A stretch of DNA of 64,000 bases from Gnetum montanum. Its lineage: Eukaryota > Streptophyta > Gnetopsida > Gnetales > Gnetaceae. The notes under the pieces were generated by a model. The model was not told the origin of the DNA. It did not search any database and saw only the letters and a program-made list of their open reading frames with translations. Each line of letters opens with the position of its first letter. The stretch's first letter is position 1. This document shows, piece by piece, positions 10,950 to 20,939 of the stretch. Location of the stretch: positions 1 to 64,000 of the forward strand of contig MNCI01035818.1 of the NCBI GenBank assembly GCA_015680685.1, in the 5' to 3' direction. The translations under genes were made by a program, and so were the position numbers.

Positions 10950-12120
10950 TAGCTTTTGATTTGAATGATTCACCAGATTGGAAAACTCATTTCTATCTAG
11001 GTCAGAAAGCTTGAATGCACCATTGTCATAGGCCTTAGTGACCAAGAAAGGCCCTTCCCAGTTAGTTGAGAACTTATCCACAGGTTTGCAAATAGCCTTG
11101 AGGACTAGGTCCCATCTTTTGATTAGGCATTGGTGCTGGTTGTGATGGTGCTTCTACCGTTGCTTTTCTTGGTACCATTCAATGCAATCAAGAATCTACA
11201 TGAACTCCTTCTCTATTGAGTCTAGGTTTACGATTCTCAACTCATCATTCTAAGCCTCATTAATAAAGTTTGAGAGGATCACCTAGAGTGATGGAACCTA
11301 CAATTCAAGTAGCAAGATTACTTCAAATCTATAAACAAGATTGTAAGGCATCTTACTTGTTGCCATTTATGCCCAAAGTGCATAGACTAGTTGCTCATGT
11401 CATCATCATTTGTTGTTGCTTAGCATCTTCTTCAAAAGATTAATAAAGACTTTATTAGTGGCCTTTGCTTGGCCATTTTCCTGATGGTAAAAGAAATGTT
11501 TAATGTCAAAGAATTCATAAAAGGCTTTAGTTTTGACATTGTTAAACTATGGCCCATTATTTGTGATGATGGTCATGGGTAGGCTAAAACAGGTCACTAT
11601 GTTATCAAGCACAAATTTGCAAACCTATTGCAATGTTATCTTCCTAAGGGGAATAGCTTTAACCCACTTGGTAAAATACTCGATTGTAGTTATTATGAAG
11701 ATATGCCCTATAGAGCACATAGAAGTTATGGGTCCAATGATGTCCAAGCCCCAATGTTGGAATGATAATGTGATTTATGTTATGTGTAGTTCAGTCGATG
11801 GCATGTGCATTAAGGTGTCATGTTGTTGACACATGTCACATGTTTTGACCTTGGAGATGCAATCACACTACATGTAAGACCAATAATAACCTAGCTATCT
11901 AATTTTCATTGCCATTGCCCTAGGTGCTATGTGGCCTCTACACAACCCCTCATGGACTTGCTCAATGATTATTTGTGCTTCAATATCACTTATGTAAGTT
12001 AGTAGTATGGCATTGTAGGATCTGCAACATAATGTGTTAACACCTATGATGACATACTATCATGAACATTTATGCACTACATCTTTTTAAGTCATAGTTA
12101 AATGTTGTGGAGGCTCACCC
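10950..12120 (-). pseudogene. Element B integrase (decayed, catalytic residues lost)
   Basis: On the minus strand a zinc-binding region reads HEGLCRGH… and VKTCDMCQQH near 11840-11960. The core follows with WGLDIIGPI (first Asp kept), IEYFTKWVKAIPL, then MTIITNNGP where TDNG is expected (Asp to Asn at 11559-11561), and NGQAKATNK where GQAE is expected (Glu to Lys). The C-terminal part contains NWEGPFLVTKAYDNGAF and LSDLDRNEF near 10950-11060, the usual tail of Tat-type integrases. TAG codons interrupt the frame. Two of three catalytic acids are lost by G-to-A changes, so this copy could not integrate. Confidence 0.85.
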
Positions 12121-12269
12121 TCTAGAAGGTATGCTTTGATGTCATCATACAACTTTCCTACTTGGATTGTGCTTACTGTGGCTATGGATGCAATGTCAAT
12201 GATTTGCATGATAGGAATAATGCAATCTGCCACCAAGGTGGGAAATACATGGAACATGTTAGGTGCAAT

Positions 12270-12660
12270 GCTAAGGGCTAATGTTGCTAACACATTGGCT
12301 ATGGCATTGTCATTTTGGAAAATGTGTAGGACATTCAAAGTTGCAAATTATTGAAACAAGTGCTTTACCAAGTCATTGTAAGGTTGTAAATGTTCAGCCT
12401 TGTAGGCATAAAAATCTAGCATGTGGTTGATCACTAATTGTGAGTTTCCTCAAATCACTATGTGTTAGATCCCTAGGTTACATGTTACAAGGATGCCTCG
12501 GAGAAGACCCTCGTACTCAGCCATGTTGTTAGCACAAGGGAATGCAAAACGGTATGGAAAGGATTAGATCTCCCTAAAGGGAAACATGATAATGGAACTG
12601 GTGCTACCTCCTTGGGAGGTTGAAGCTTCATCAAATTGCAAGAGTGTCTCATAGTTTTCG
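12270..12660 (-). pseudogene. Element B second RNase H (aRNH, decayed)
   Basis: The minus strand reads NNMAEYEGLLRGILVTCNLG, then GNSQLVINHMLDFYAYKAEH and NDNAIANVLATLALS. This matches plant-type RNase H (N-AEYEAL, GDSQLV, N-ADALA-LA). The second catalytic Asp is Asn here (GNSQ, codon at 12444-12446). A second, archaeal/plant-type RNase H behind the ordinary one is a hallmark of the Tat lineage, and this is the main reason for that assignment. Confidence 0.8.
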
Positions 12661-13390
12661 AGCACTTGACTAATGCTACTGACATGCTCATTCTGGAATT
12701 CCGAGTATATGGTTGCTTGATCGTTAACTAGAAAAATTGTAAGTTGTGCGGCAAAAAAATGTAGGTTAAACTTTGTGGTTATTAATTTTCATGATGCAAT
12801 ACGACTACTTTCATAGATGTTTGTTGTGATTTCTTAGAGTATGTTGTTTTTGTAGATGATATTGACTTGACTACAAAAAAGGTAATGCCTCCACTTCTTT
12901 AGCGAGAAGACCAAGATGAGAAAATGCTTTTCCACATCATTGTATTTCACTTCATGGGCCACTAATGCATGGCTCAAGTAGTAAATCGAGACCTTTACAC
13001 CATCATCTCAGTTTTGGCAAAGCAAAGAAGTGATGGATGTGTTAGAAGTAGTAAGGTAGATGTAAACTGATTTATCTCCATGCAGAGGGTGAACCATAGG
13101 AAGTTGTGGCAGCTCTTACTTAAGTTTGTCAAATGCTCATTGGCATTTAGCTATCCACTCAAAGTGGGCTCCTTTCTTGAGTAGATGTTGTATTGGATAT
13201 AACTTATCAATTAACCATGTGATAAACCTACGCATGAATTGCAATCTACCTTGTAACCCTCATAGCTTCTTAAGGTTAGTTGGTGGTGCTCAGTTGGTTA
13301 CAACCTTAACCTTGTTAGGGTCTATGCATATTTCTGCTTTGGATACTATGAAATCAAGCATATGGCCTATTTTGATGTTTGAAAACACAC
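12660..13390 (-). pseudogene. Element B connection and first RNase H domain (decayed)
   Basis: Minus-strand reading shows the RT connection (GLQGRLQFMRRFI, HLLKKGAHFEWIAKCQ) and then the Ty3/gypsy RNase H with IYYLSHALVAHEVKYNDVEK, LVFSLKKWRHYL. TAG codons break the frame several times, but the order and spacing between RT and the second RNase H are normal for a Tat-like pol. Confidence 0.75.
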
Positions 13391-14363
13391 TTCTTAGGGT
13401 TTAACCTAAGATTTTTTTTAAGCAATGTTTAAGCACAATGTCTAGATCATTTGCATGATCATGAGCCACTTTGGACTTAACTAGTATGTCATCAACATAG
13501 TCATTGAGAAAACTTAGCATGTAATCACTAAAGTTGTATGTCATTACACATCGATACATTGCTCTTATGTTCTTGAGTCCAAAAGGCATCATGGTATAGC
13601 AAAACATACCCTAGGGGATCATGAAGGTTATGTTGAGTTGGTGCTCAGGGTTTATCCTAATTTGGTTGTAGTGCGAGAATCCATCCATGAAGGATAATAA
13701 GGCATGTCTAGTTGTGGTATCGATTAGTTGATTGATATTATGCAATGGGAAGTTATCTTTTATGGTCACCTTTTTTAGGTCTTGGAAGTCTATGCAAATG
13801 CATATACTTTCATTTTTCTTGGGCACAACTATGATGTTAGAGACCTAGTCTACGTAGTCATTAGCATGGAGGAAACTAGCTTTGTAAAGCTTGGTGATTT
13901 CATCATAGACTGAGAACACCACCTCAGGTTGAACCTTACACACTTTCTACTTTACTAGCTTAATGTAGGGATCAAGAATGATATTGTGCTAGACTAGCTA
14001 AGGGTCTAGGCTTAGCATGTTCTCATATGACCATGCAAATGCCTTGATATTATCATTGAGCACCTTAGCGATGTCTTGGATGTACTGGGACTTTAGAAAG
14101 GAGCTCAATTTTAGTGTTTTCACCTTGTCATTAGGTGTAACCACAAGGATCTTAATGAGGGGATACTTTGTAATGTCCCCTACCTCTAAATTGAGAACCT
14201 TGACTAGATGGTCGAGCTAGTCTAGTGGTGTTTCTATGAATGCAATGTATTCAGCATAGGTTGTGGGCTCAAGGTCTAGGCAATGTGGATCAAGGCATCA
14301 CTTGATATTGACATGAGGTCCCATAAGGACCAGAGGTGAGAGGATTTTCTCCTACATAGCCAT
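13390..14363 (-). pseudogene. Element B reverse transcriptase, start of pol ORF (decayed)
   Basis: An ATG at 14363-14361 opens a minus-strand frame that stays in one register for about 320 codons. It has IKAFAWSYENMLSLDP, then VPKKNESICICIDFQDL, DNFPLHNINQLID, LLSFMDGFSHYNQIRI, MMPFGLKNIRAMY and NDYVDDILVKS; the YVDD catalytic pair is intact. Of 8 premature stops I counted, 7 are TAG and 1 is TGA. The start codon and the 6 kb gap to PR suggest that pol is a separate ORF from gag-pro. Confidence 0.85.
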
Positions 14364-14494
14364 ATTGTATTCCTACAAAATAAACTAGTAAAACATCAAG
14401 TGACACCTATCTCAACAAAGTTGATATGCATGAATGAATAAAATGCAATGCAATGAAAATTTGCCTAAATTTGCATAAGGGCTATAAAGAAGGG

Positions 14495-14595
14495 TAAGCA
14501 TGTGTGAGCCATTTTTAGGCCTTGGTAGGCCATGTGTGCTAGTTTTAGATCTTAGAAAACTATGCATGGTAGTTTTATGTCTTAGTGAATCGTAG
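14495..14595. repeat. Minisatellite block 2 of element B (before pol)
   Basis: Two to three units of the family, including TTTTTAGGCCTTGGTAGGCC and TAGTTTTAGATCTTAG. The preceding sequence (ACATCAAGTGACACCTAT, then GGCTATAAAGAAG) aligns with 43550-43700 of B2, which marks this as a homologous landmark just upstream of pol. Confidence 0.6.
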
Positions 14596-16466
14596 ACACG
14601 TCAAATGTGCCATTTCGAGGAAGGTTGACTGTGCATTGGAAGTGGAATTTGCTCAAGCATTCATTAGCTGATGAAAAGTTGAAAATTTTATCTAAGTAAC
14701 TATGCTCTCAACTAAAAGTTGAAGATTTTGGCTAAGTGTGGAAGGTAGTCCTAGGTTGGTGGGTCATTAAATGACTTAAGAGGATATATAGGTGTGTTTT
14801 CACTATTGGTAAGTTGTCATTTTGTTGTTGTCAAATGCAACACCTAGAGGATAGTCTTACTATTATTGATTCATGCTACCAGTGGAGAGCATAGTTGGAG
14901 CAAGATGATGCATTGGAGTGGACACCTATACCAAGGATTGGAAAACGTGAATGAGGGGAAGTGAGCATTGGGTTGCCTACCTTAGGCACATGTGGAAGAG
15001 AGGAGACCATCGATGTCTGCTAGGTACCCCAACTATGATCTTCCCTTTGCTATTTTTATTTGCTTCATTTTTTGCACTTTGAGGGTTTGGGAAGCATAAA
15101 CATCATTGAAACCTTGCCAATGTGCCCTACCATGGTAGGGGCCACAACCACCATGGTTCATTTATGATCATTGTGGCTGGGGAGGGAGTGCATGGTAGGA
15201 AGGATTTTGGCATGATTTGGTTTTTGTGATGCATGTGTGTAGGGGTGAGGTAGGGATTGGGGGTTTGGTGGTGGACAGGGGTTACCAGTGATAGGATAAA
15301 GGTGTTTTAGGGTTGTAAATTTTTTTTTGTTTCAGGTTTTTTAGAACAAGGTAGAGGCTAGGTGTGTTGCTAGGGCCACAAGGTGACTACACCCCATGGT
15401 GTGGAAGTAAGAATTGTGGGGGTGATTGCACCTCGTAGCACAGTTGAATGGCCATAGAGGCCATGAGGGGCTAAGTGCTAAGGATGCATTTCTACATTTT
15501 TTCTTATGAAAATTTTTCTTTTGAAAATTTTCTACTATAGGTAGAGTATAGGTGTGGTGCATGCTGCAAGGGCTATGGGGGCAATTGTGCCCCGTAGCAC
15601 AGGCGTGTAGCCTCAGGGGCTATGAGGACACCCAATGCTAGGGCACATTTTCTATCCCATTTTTTTTAAAAAAATTTTAAGTAGCAACAATGAGGTATGG
15701 CATGGTAGGACATAGGCATAGTGTGTGATGGCATAGTGGGCACAAGGTGCACAAGGTGCGGTGGGTGCGATGGGATGTAGAGGGTGGTGGGATGGCACAT
15801 GTTGCCATGATATGACATAGTACGTAGAGAGTGTTGGGCTAGTGGCCAAGACTTCACTTCCTACTGCTGCAACTAGGATTACACTCCCCATGCCTTGGAG
15901 GTGTAGTTGACACCAAGTGCTTGACAAACAGGTAGTCCTAAAAGTTAGGCTTTTGGGACTATGCTCTGTAGACAGCATGGTCAGGGAGTTAAAAAATTTG
16001 TGGTTCCTCCTATCATAGCTAGGATTTATGCTTCCCACACCTTGGAGATGTAGTTGATGCCAAGTTCTTGACAAAATGGTAGCCTGAAAAGTTAGGTTTT
16101 TGGACTATGCTCTATAGAGAGCATGGTCAGGGAGTTAGAAAAATTTGCAGTTTCAGACTACACTCTCCATAGGGGTAGTCTAGAGTTAGAAAAAATTTTA
16201 AAAATTTTGGACTACGCTCTTCATTGTGGTAGTTTGGAGTTAGAAAAAAATTTCAGGTTTTCAAATTATACTCTCCATTGTGGCCATCCAAAGTTAGAAA
16301 AAATTTGCTGAAATTTTGTAAACTGTGCATAATGCTAAACTTATGAAATGTAACAATGCTAATCTTGCAAACTATAACGAAGCTAAACCTATGAAAACAT
16401 GTTGATGCTAAACCTATGAAACCTATGAAATGAAACACTAATCCTATGCAAAGATGCTATACCCTA
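14596..16466. repeat. Repeat-rich spacer of element B, upstream of the plus-strand gene
   Basis: No coding domain is recognised. It holds a 159-bp tandem duplication (CGTAGCACAG at about 15434 and 15593), a 147-bp tandem duplication (CCTTGGAG at 15893 and 16040), and three units of the LTR-type inverted repeat (GACTA-GCTC … GTTAGAAAAAATTT) at 16140-16310. It would contain the promoter of the plus-strand gene if one existed. No convincing TATA box was found. Confidence 0.5.
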
Positions 16467-16655
16467 GTGAGTATTAGGCATGTCAAATAAGTTGGTTATT
16501 GTCCTATACCCATGAGGCCCCCAAGGACATTGCCAAAATTAGGACTTTTTATTAGTCTATGTTATATTATGTTAATTTTACTAACTTATCTTAATGATTT
16601 AATGCCAAAATTTGCATCTACATATGTATACTAACACTTGTTTGTTTCTTGGCAG
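16467..16655 (+). other. Candidate intron 1 of the antisense passenger gene
   Basis: A donor GTGAGT lies at 16467 and an acceptor TTGGCAG ends at 16655 (alternative TTGCAG ending 16661). A branch-site-like CTAAC lies at 16631. The donor choice is weak because no exon 1 protein is recognised. Confidence 0.35.
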
Positions 16656-17113
16656 TTGCAGGGTGCTACTGAAGTCTATCTTGATTGTTGTGGAGCTCAT
16701 GGGCATCCTGTGCTACATGAGTGAGCTTATTCCCAACATGCCTATGCCAGATATGTGAGGGGTGTCTAGGTAGTGTAGTTTCGGCTAGGGTCTCATGAGT
16801 TCTTGGAGTACCTACTATAGTAGTTTAGTGTGATCATGTGGTCACACTTAGTGGTGGAAGCTACTAGTGCCATCACTGAGACATTATTGCCCAGGGCCAA
16901 CCAAGACATTTTGAGGTTCATCTTGGATGAGACTATTGCTAGAGGTGATGGGGTAGATGGTTTGGGCAAAGATCATAGGGGTGCTTGGCATCTATCTAGG
17001 ATATGACACATGATGGGGTTTGGTTGTTACAACAAGAGCAACACCCTTTTCATTGCACTGCGAGTGCACACCCTATTCTAGAACTTGCCTGGAACTGTCT
17101 ACTGCATTGGAGG

Positions 17114-17192
17114 GTAAGTGCTCTTATGGCTTTCTTAATTTGTTTCACTACTAGCTCATGTTGCATTGCTAACAAATCATGCTTAATACTAG
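17114..17192 (+). other. Intron 2 of the antisense passenger gene (in-frame)
   Basis: 79 bases from GTAAGTG to AATACTAG, with a GCTAAC branch-site match at 17169. Removing it joins …CIGG to FKVDEEDL in one frame, at the place where FCP1-like domains continue with an acidic linker. Confidence 0.7.
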
Positions 17193-17472
17193 GTTTAAAG
17201 TTGATGAGGAGGACCTTCATGATGAGGCAGATGCTATAGTCTAGACCTACACCATCCTAGAGGTGTTCTTTTCTAGCTCAAATGTTTGGGAAACTATGCT
17301 TAAGCAAGTGGGATCTAATATGGAGGTCTACCCCACCCAATATTTGAAGGCATCTGAGTGGTGTAAGATCCATGGTTATTTGGATGAGGAGCAGGCCACC
17401 AGTGTGATTAACATCGAGGAGATGCTTGTAGTGCCACCCCCATGTTGCACCCCATTTATGCCATGTATGCAT

Positions 17473-17562
17473 GTAAGCTTTAGCTCATGTGCTTGCTTAT
17501 GTAGGTTTTTTAGTTTTCCTTTGCATGATACTAACATTATTTTTCCTTTATTGCAATGACAG
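17473..17562 (+). other. Candidate intron 3 of the antisense passenger gene
   Basis: 90 bases from GTAAGC to AATGACAG, with the branch site TACTAACAT at 17529. Splice signals are good, but the frame after it is disturbed. Confidence 0.5.
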
Positions 17563-18859
17563 TTACCTTTGGTGAGATGACCATGATCACCATAGGCTAC
17601 ATAGAGGTTACTCTCATCATGAAGTATGGTAATGTGGAGGATGCACAACATTGCCTTGGATGCATTGATAGCTATACTCATGCATGAAGGGTTGATGGAC
17701 CTATTTTTAGCCCTTATTATGAGTATTTTTTGTGGCCAAAATGGTCATCATCATTAACTCCTTTAGCAGCAATGCTAGGAAATTTGTCATCCAAGTGCAT
17801 GGTGTGACAGTAGTGCTTGAGCTCATTAAGGACTTCTTTGTCGACCTCTTTGGTCTCCCCACTGATGGCTTGATGATCATTAATAGGGCTAGTAGGGAGG
17901 TGGATGATAAAGGGGAGATCAAGGAGTGGTTGGAGGCCACTCGATCTCACAAGGGCATACTAATCAAGGATGTGCTTATGCCTAAGGTGCGGAAGCTCTA
18001 CACTCTTTTCCACGCTCATGCCTTTCCAAAGTTGCTCTTCCAAGGAAAAATCCTTAGGGTGGAGTAGACATGGATGATGAAAGAGGTGCTATTGGAGGAG
18101 GGACCATCTTACATGTGAAGATCACCAGGGTACGATTTAACATTCAAGAGAGGTCCCACATCCACTTCGCATTCTTCGTAGGATACTTTTGAAGGTTTGT
18201 GGAGCTCTTGGTCATGTGTGATGGTGGGCATTAGATGGTGTAAGACTACAAGAAGCTATCAAAATAATGGATCAAGGACTTTTTTACAACTATGTGAGCA
18301 TAGGACCTTCCCCAGAGAAGATCGATGAGTCATTATCCGTAACGACTAAAGATCTCATGGGGTAGTCACACTACTTGTAGGATAGTGTAGGCAAGGATCC
18401 TCTAGTTAGTAGTAGGGACATGAATAAGGTAAACCACTACATTGTAGAGATGGTGGGACCATCTAAGGTAAAGATTAAGAAGCCTCATCTTACGGAGGAG
18501 GTTGTCCTTAAGGTTAGGAGGCTAAGTAGTAAGAAGATTTGTATCAAGATTCAAAGCTTCCACACGAAGGTTGTAGGTTAGTATGCACAACTTATTAGAT
18601 GCTATATGTAAGTGTTGATTGAAGAGACTAGAGAGAGGATTCCAAAGAAGTGGTTGAGAGTAGTAGAAGAAGAACCTCCTCAAGCTGAGGGGGGTGGAGG
18701 GGGTGAGAGCTCATGGGGATGAGTTACTCAAGGTAGTAGATACCCTTTGATAGTTGGAGGAAGAGGGGTTGCTTCACCCCAATGGGGATGAGTTTGATTA
18801 GTTATTTGATGGTGTATAGCTAGGTGAGACCCCTGCACTCATGCTTGAGGTCTTGCTAG

Positions 18860-18951
18860 GTAACTATCTTATGTATTGTCATTTGTCATTACTTGCTTAC
18901 TCTAACATCTTTAGCTATCCAGTTATTGCTAATTGCATTATTGTGTTATAG
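18860..18951 (+). other. Intron 4 of the antisense passenger gene (in-frame)
   Basis: 92 bases from GTAACT to GTTATAG. Splicing joins ALMLEVLLA to SNFPTSGSMSTYHMEPW in one frame. Confidence 0.6.
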
Positions 18952-19089
18952 CATCAAATTTTCCTACCAGTGGTTCCATGTCTACCTACCACATGGAGCC
19001 ATGGGTAAACATGCCCAATAAATTCACCTTCATGAAAGGTATTGTTGAGAACATTGTGGACCACCTATAGTAGGTAGATCCCAAGCTTG

Positions 19090-19178
19090 GTATGTGCAAT
19101 GTTGCTTTGCTTTGTGTTGCTCTATTGCTTGCATACTTAGCTTTTGGCTATGATTGATCACTTTTTTCATGCCTACAG
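19090..19178 (+). other. Intron 5 of the antisense passenger gene (in-frame)
   Basis: 89 bases from GTATGTG to GCCTACAG. Splicing joins VDPKLG to PKLR and the following frame LSKVAKVYALPNLLSKVD without a shift. Confidence 0.65.
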
Positions 19179-20369
19179 GTCCTAAGCTTCGATGAGATTT
19201 GAGCAAGGTGGCCAAGGTGTATGCCCTTCCTAACCTTCTTTCTAAGGTTGATTAGGTGTCTTGTCACATGTATGAGGCATCAAATAAGTATGTTCTTTCT
19301 TGTGCAAAGGCATTGTGGGTTTGTAGGTAGTCAAATGAGCACATGTGGAAACATGTGCATGAGCTGTAGAAGAGAGTGGTCAACCAAGATATGAAGATTG
19401 GAGATCTTCAGTTGAGATATGATTTCTTGGTAGCTAGAGCTTAGGGAGACAACACATGGTGCACCTCTGAGATAGAGTACACCTTGTACTAGATAACACT
19501 CAAAGGTAAACATGAGGCCACATGAGAATTGATTGAGGAGTGGTTGTAGATGGACTTTCTTGCTTAGAAAAATCAAGATTGGAAAAATTATAGCACTAAG
19601 GTGTACCATTGGGGGTAGACTCTAAAGAACCATAAACACCAATATAAGCATGAGTGTGATGTGTACCTACGATGGTACAAAGAGGATTCTACTGAACGTC
19701 ATCAGCTTGAGATGTTTGCATGGCACATAGTGGTGAGTGGCTCTCCTGAGAGGTAGATTGTCACCCCTTCAAGAGAGGCTTCTTCTAATACTTTCTTGAT
19801 GGAGCCATCCACATGGACCTCCATGGATAAAGGAAAGACCCTTATGAGGATTGACTTTGCCTAGGAGGAGCGGATGCAACTTTCTGAGGTTGAGATTCTC
19901 TGATGCTTCGAGGTTGGCCTTGAAAAGTTACATCTAGATGACACCAATGTGGGACCTCTCATTTTAGTTGTTAATTTTTAAATGCTTTTTCATGTTTTAG
20001 ATTAGCTTGTGGATTACATGTTTGCTTACTAACTGGTCATTTTTTGGTGGTTGTGGAAGCAGGTACTAGGAGATGTTGTGAGCCAAAGTGATGTGGTGGG
20101 AGGGAGAGGAGCCTCCACCTCCACCTATTACTACTGGTTGAGCATGACTTGATGTAGCCCTATTTCTAGGAGTTTTTGCTATTCTTGATATATTTTGCTG
20201 CTCATGCTATGTACTGCTATTCATATGATATTTAATGCATGTATTTGCTACATGTGCTGTGTAATGTGTAAACTTATTTACATTTATTTGCTATGTGCTT
20301 GCTATGGTCATCATGTGATGAGTTAATATGCCAAATATGCTAAGTTAAGTCTATGTGATGATGGTGTAA

Positions 20370-20655
20370 CTAGGCCATTGTGGGCCCCATGCTAGTTTAG
20401 GTCCATAGTGGGATGGCTAATGCTAGTTTAATGTCATTTCAGGCTATGATGATAGTTTAATACCATTTCAGACAACAATGATAGTTTTAGGCCATTTTGG
20501 GCTATGTATACTGCTAGTTTAGGGCCATTTTGGGCCATAGTGAAAGGATTAATGGTGGTAGTTGAAGGCCATTTCGAGTCACATGGTGCCATTTTAAGGC
20601 CATGGTAGGCTATGCATTGCTAGTTTAGGGCCATGGTGGGCCACCTATTTTTGTA
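20370..20655. repeat. Minisatellite block 3 of element B (after PR, beside passenger gene)
   Basis: About eight degenerate units, with recurring GCTAGTTTAGGGCCAT and GGTGGGCCA motifs (for example GGGCCATTTTGGGCCATAG). With block 2 at 14.5 kb it brackets the spacer and antisense gene. The 240 bases between the gene end and this block are AT-rich with TGCTATGTGCTT-type runs and no gene. Confidence 0.7.
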
Positions 20656-20939
20656 ATTTTAGTTTTATGATTTTTATGCATTTTTTCTGTTTTTATGCAT
20701 GAAGGAAAATACATTAAAGTAACAATGGCAGAAATGTAACCTAAGCTATCAAATGCACAGACAATGCAGATGGTAAGCTAAGCAATTAAACTAAATGCAA
20801 AATATATGATGTGACATAAATGGGGAGAAAGATGTAGGGTGTGAGGATAGTGGGTAGGTTCCTAATGTACTTTTGGACTAAGGGGGCACCTTAGTCATAG
20901 AGTTGTTCCTAACCTGGTGTGGGTTAGGGGGCATGTAGG

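Larger units (their letters stand above)
16656..19960 (+). pseudogene. Antisense passenger gene: FCP1-like (HAD phosphatase-type) domain plus coiled coil
   Basis: Plus strand, opposite to gag-pol. The exon at 16656-17113 reads ILIVVELMGILCYMSE, the position of the phosphatase DLNG motif, with Asp replaced. After one frameshift come GSHEFLEYLLxxFSVIMWSH (compare RP--DFL-F--E-F-VGIWSS), ILRFILDE and YNKSNTLFIALRVHTLF (compare SNTLLIDD-PYKAL) with NLPGT. The exon at 17193-17472 adds FKVDEEDLHDEADAIV and SSSNVWETMLKQ, matching the tail of plant FCP1-like domains. Both Asp motifs are absent, so it would be a pseudophosphatase. The middle (17563-18859) includes HGVTVVLELIKDFFVDLFGL, not recognised. 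The end (19179-19950) is a helical, coiled-coil-like frame kept open for about 250 codons except for 12 stops, 10 of them TAG. Exon 1 is unclear. Confidence 0.65.

Noticed and set aside
15652-16074. 140-codon minus-strand frame, His/Pro/Cys-rich
   Set aside because: It lies in tandemly duplicated noncoding spacer; composition follows the repeats and no domain is visible.
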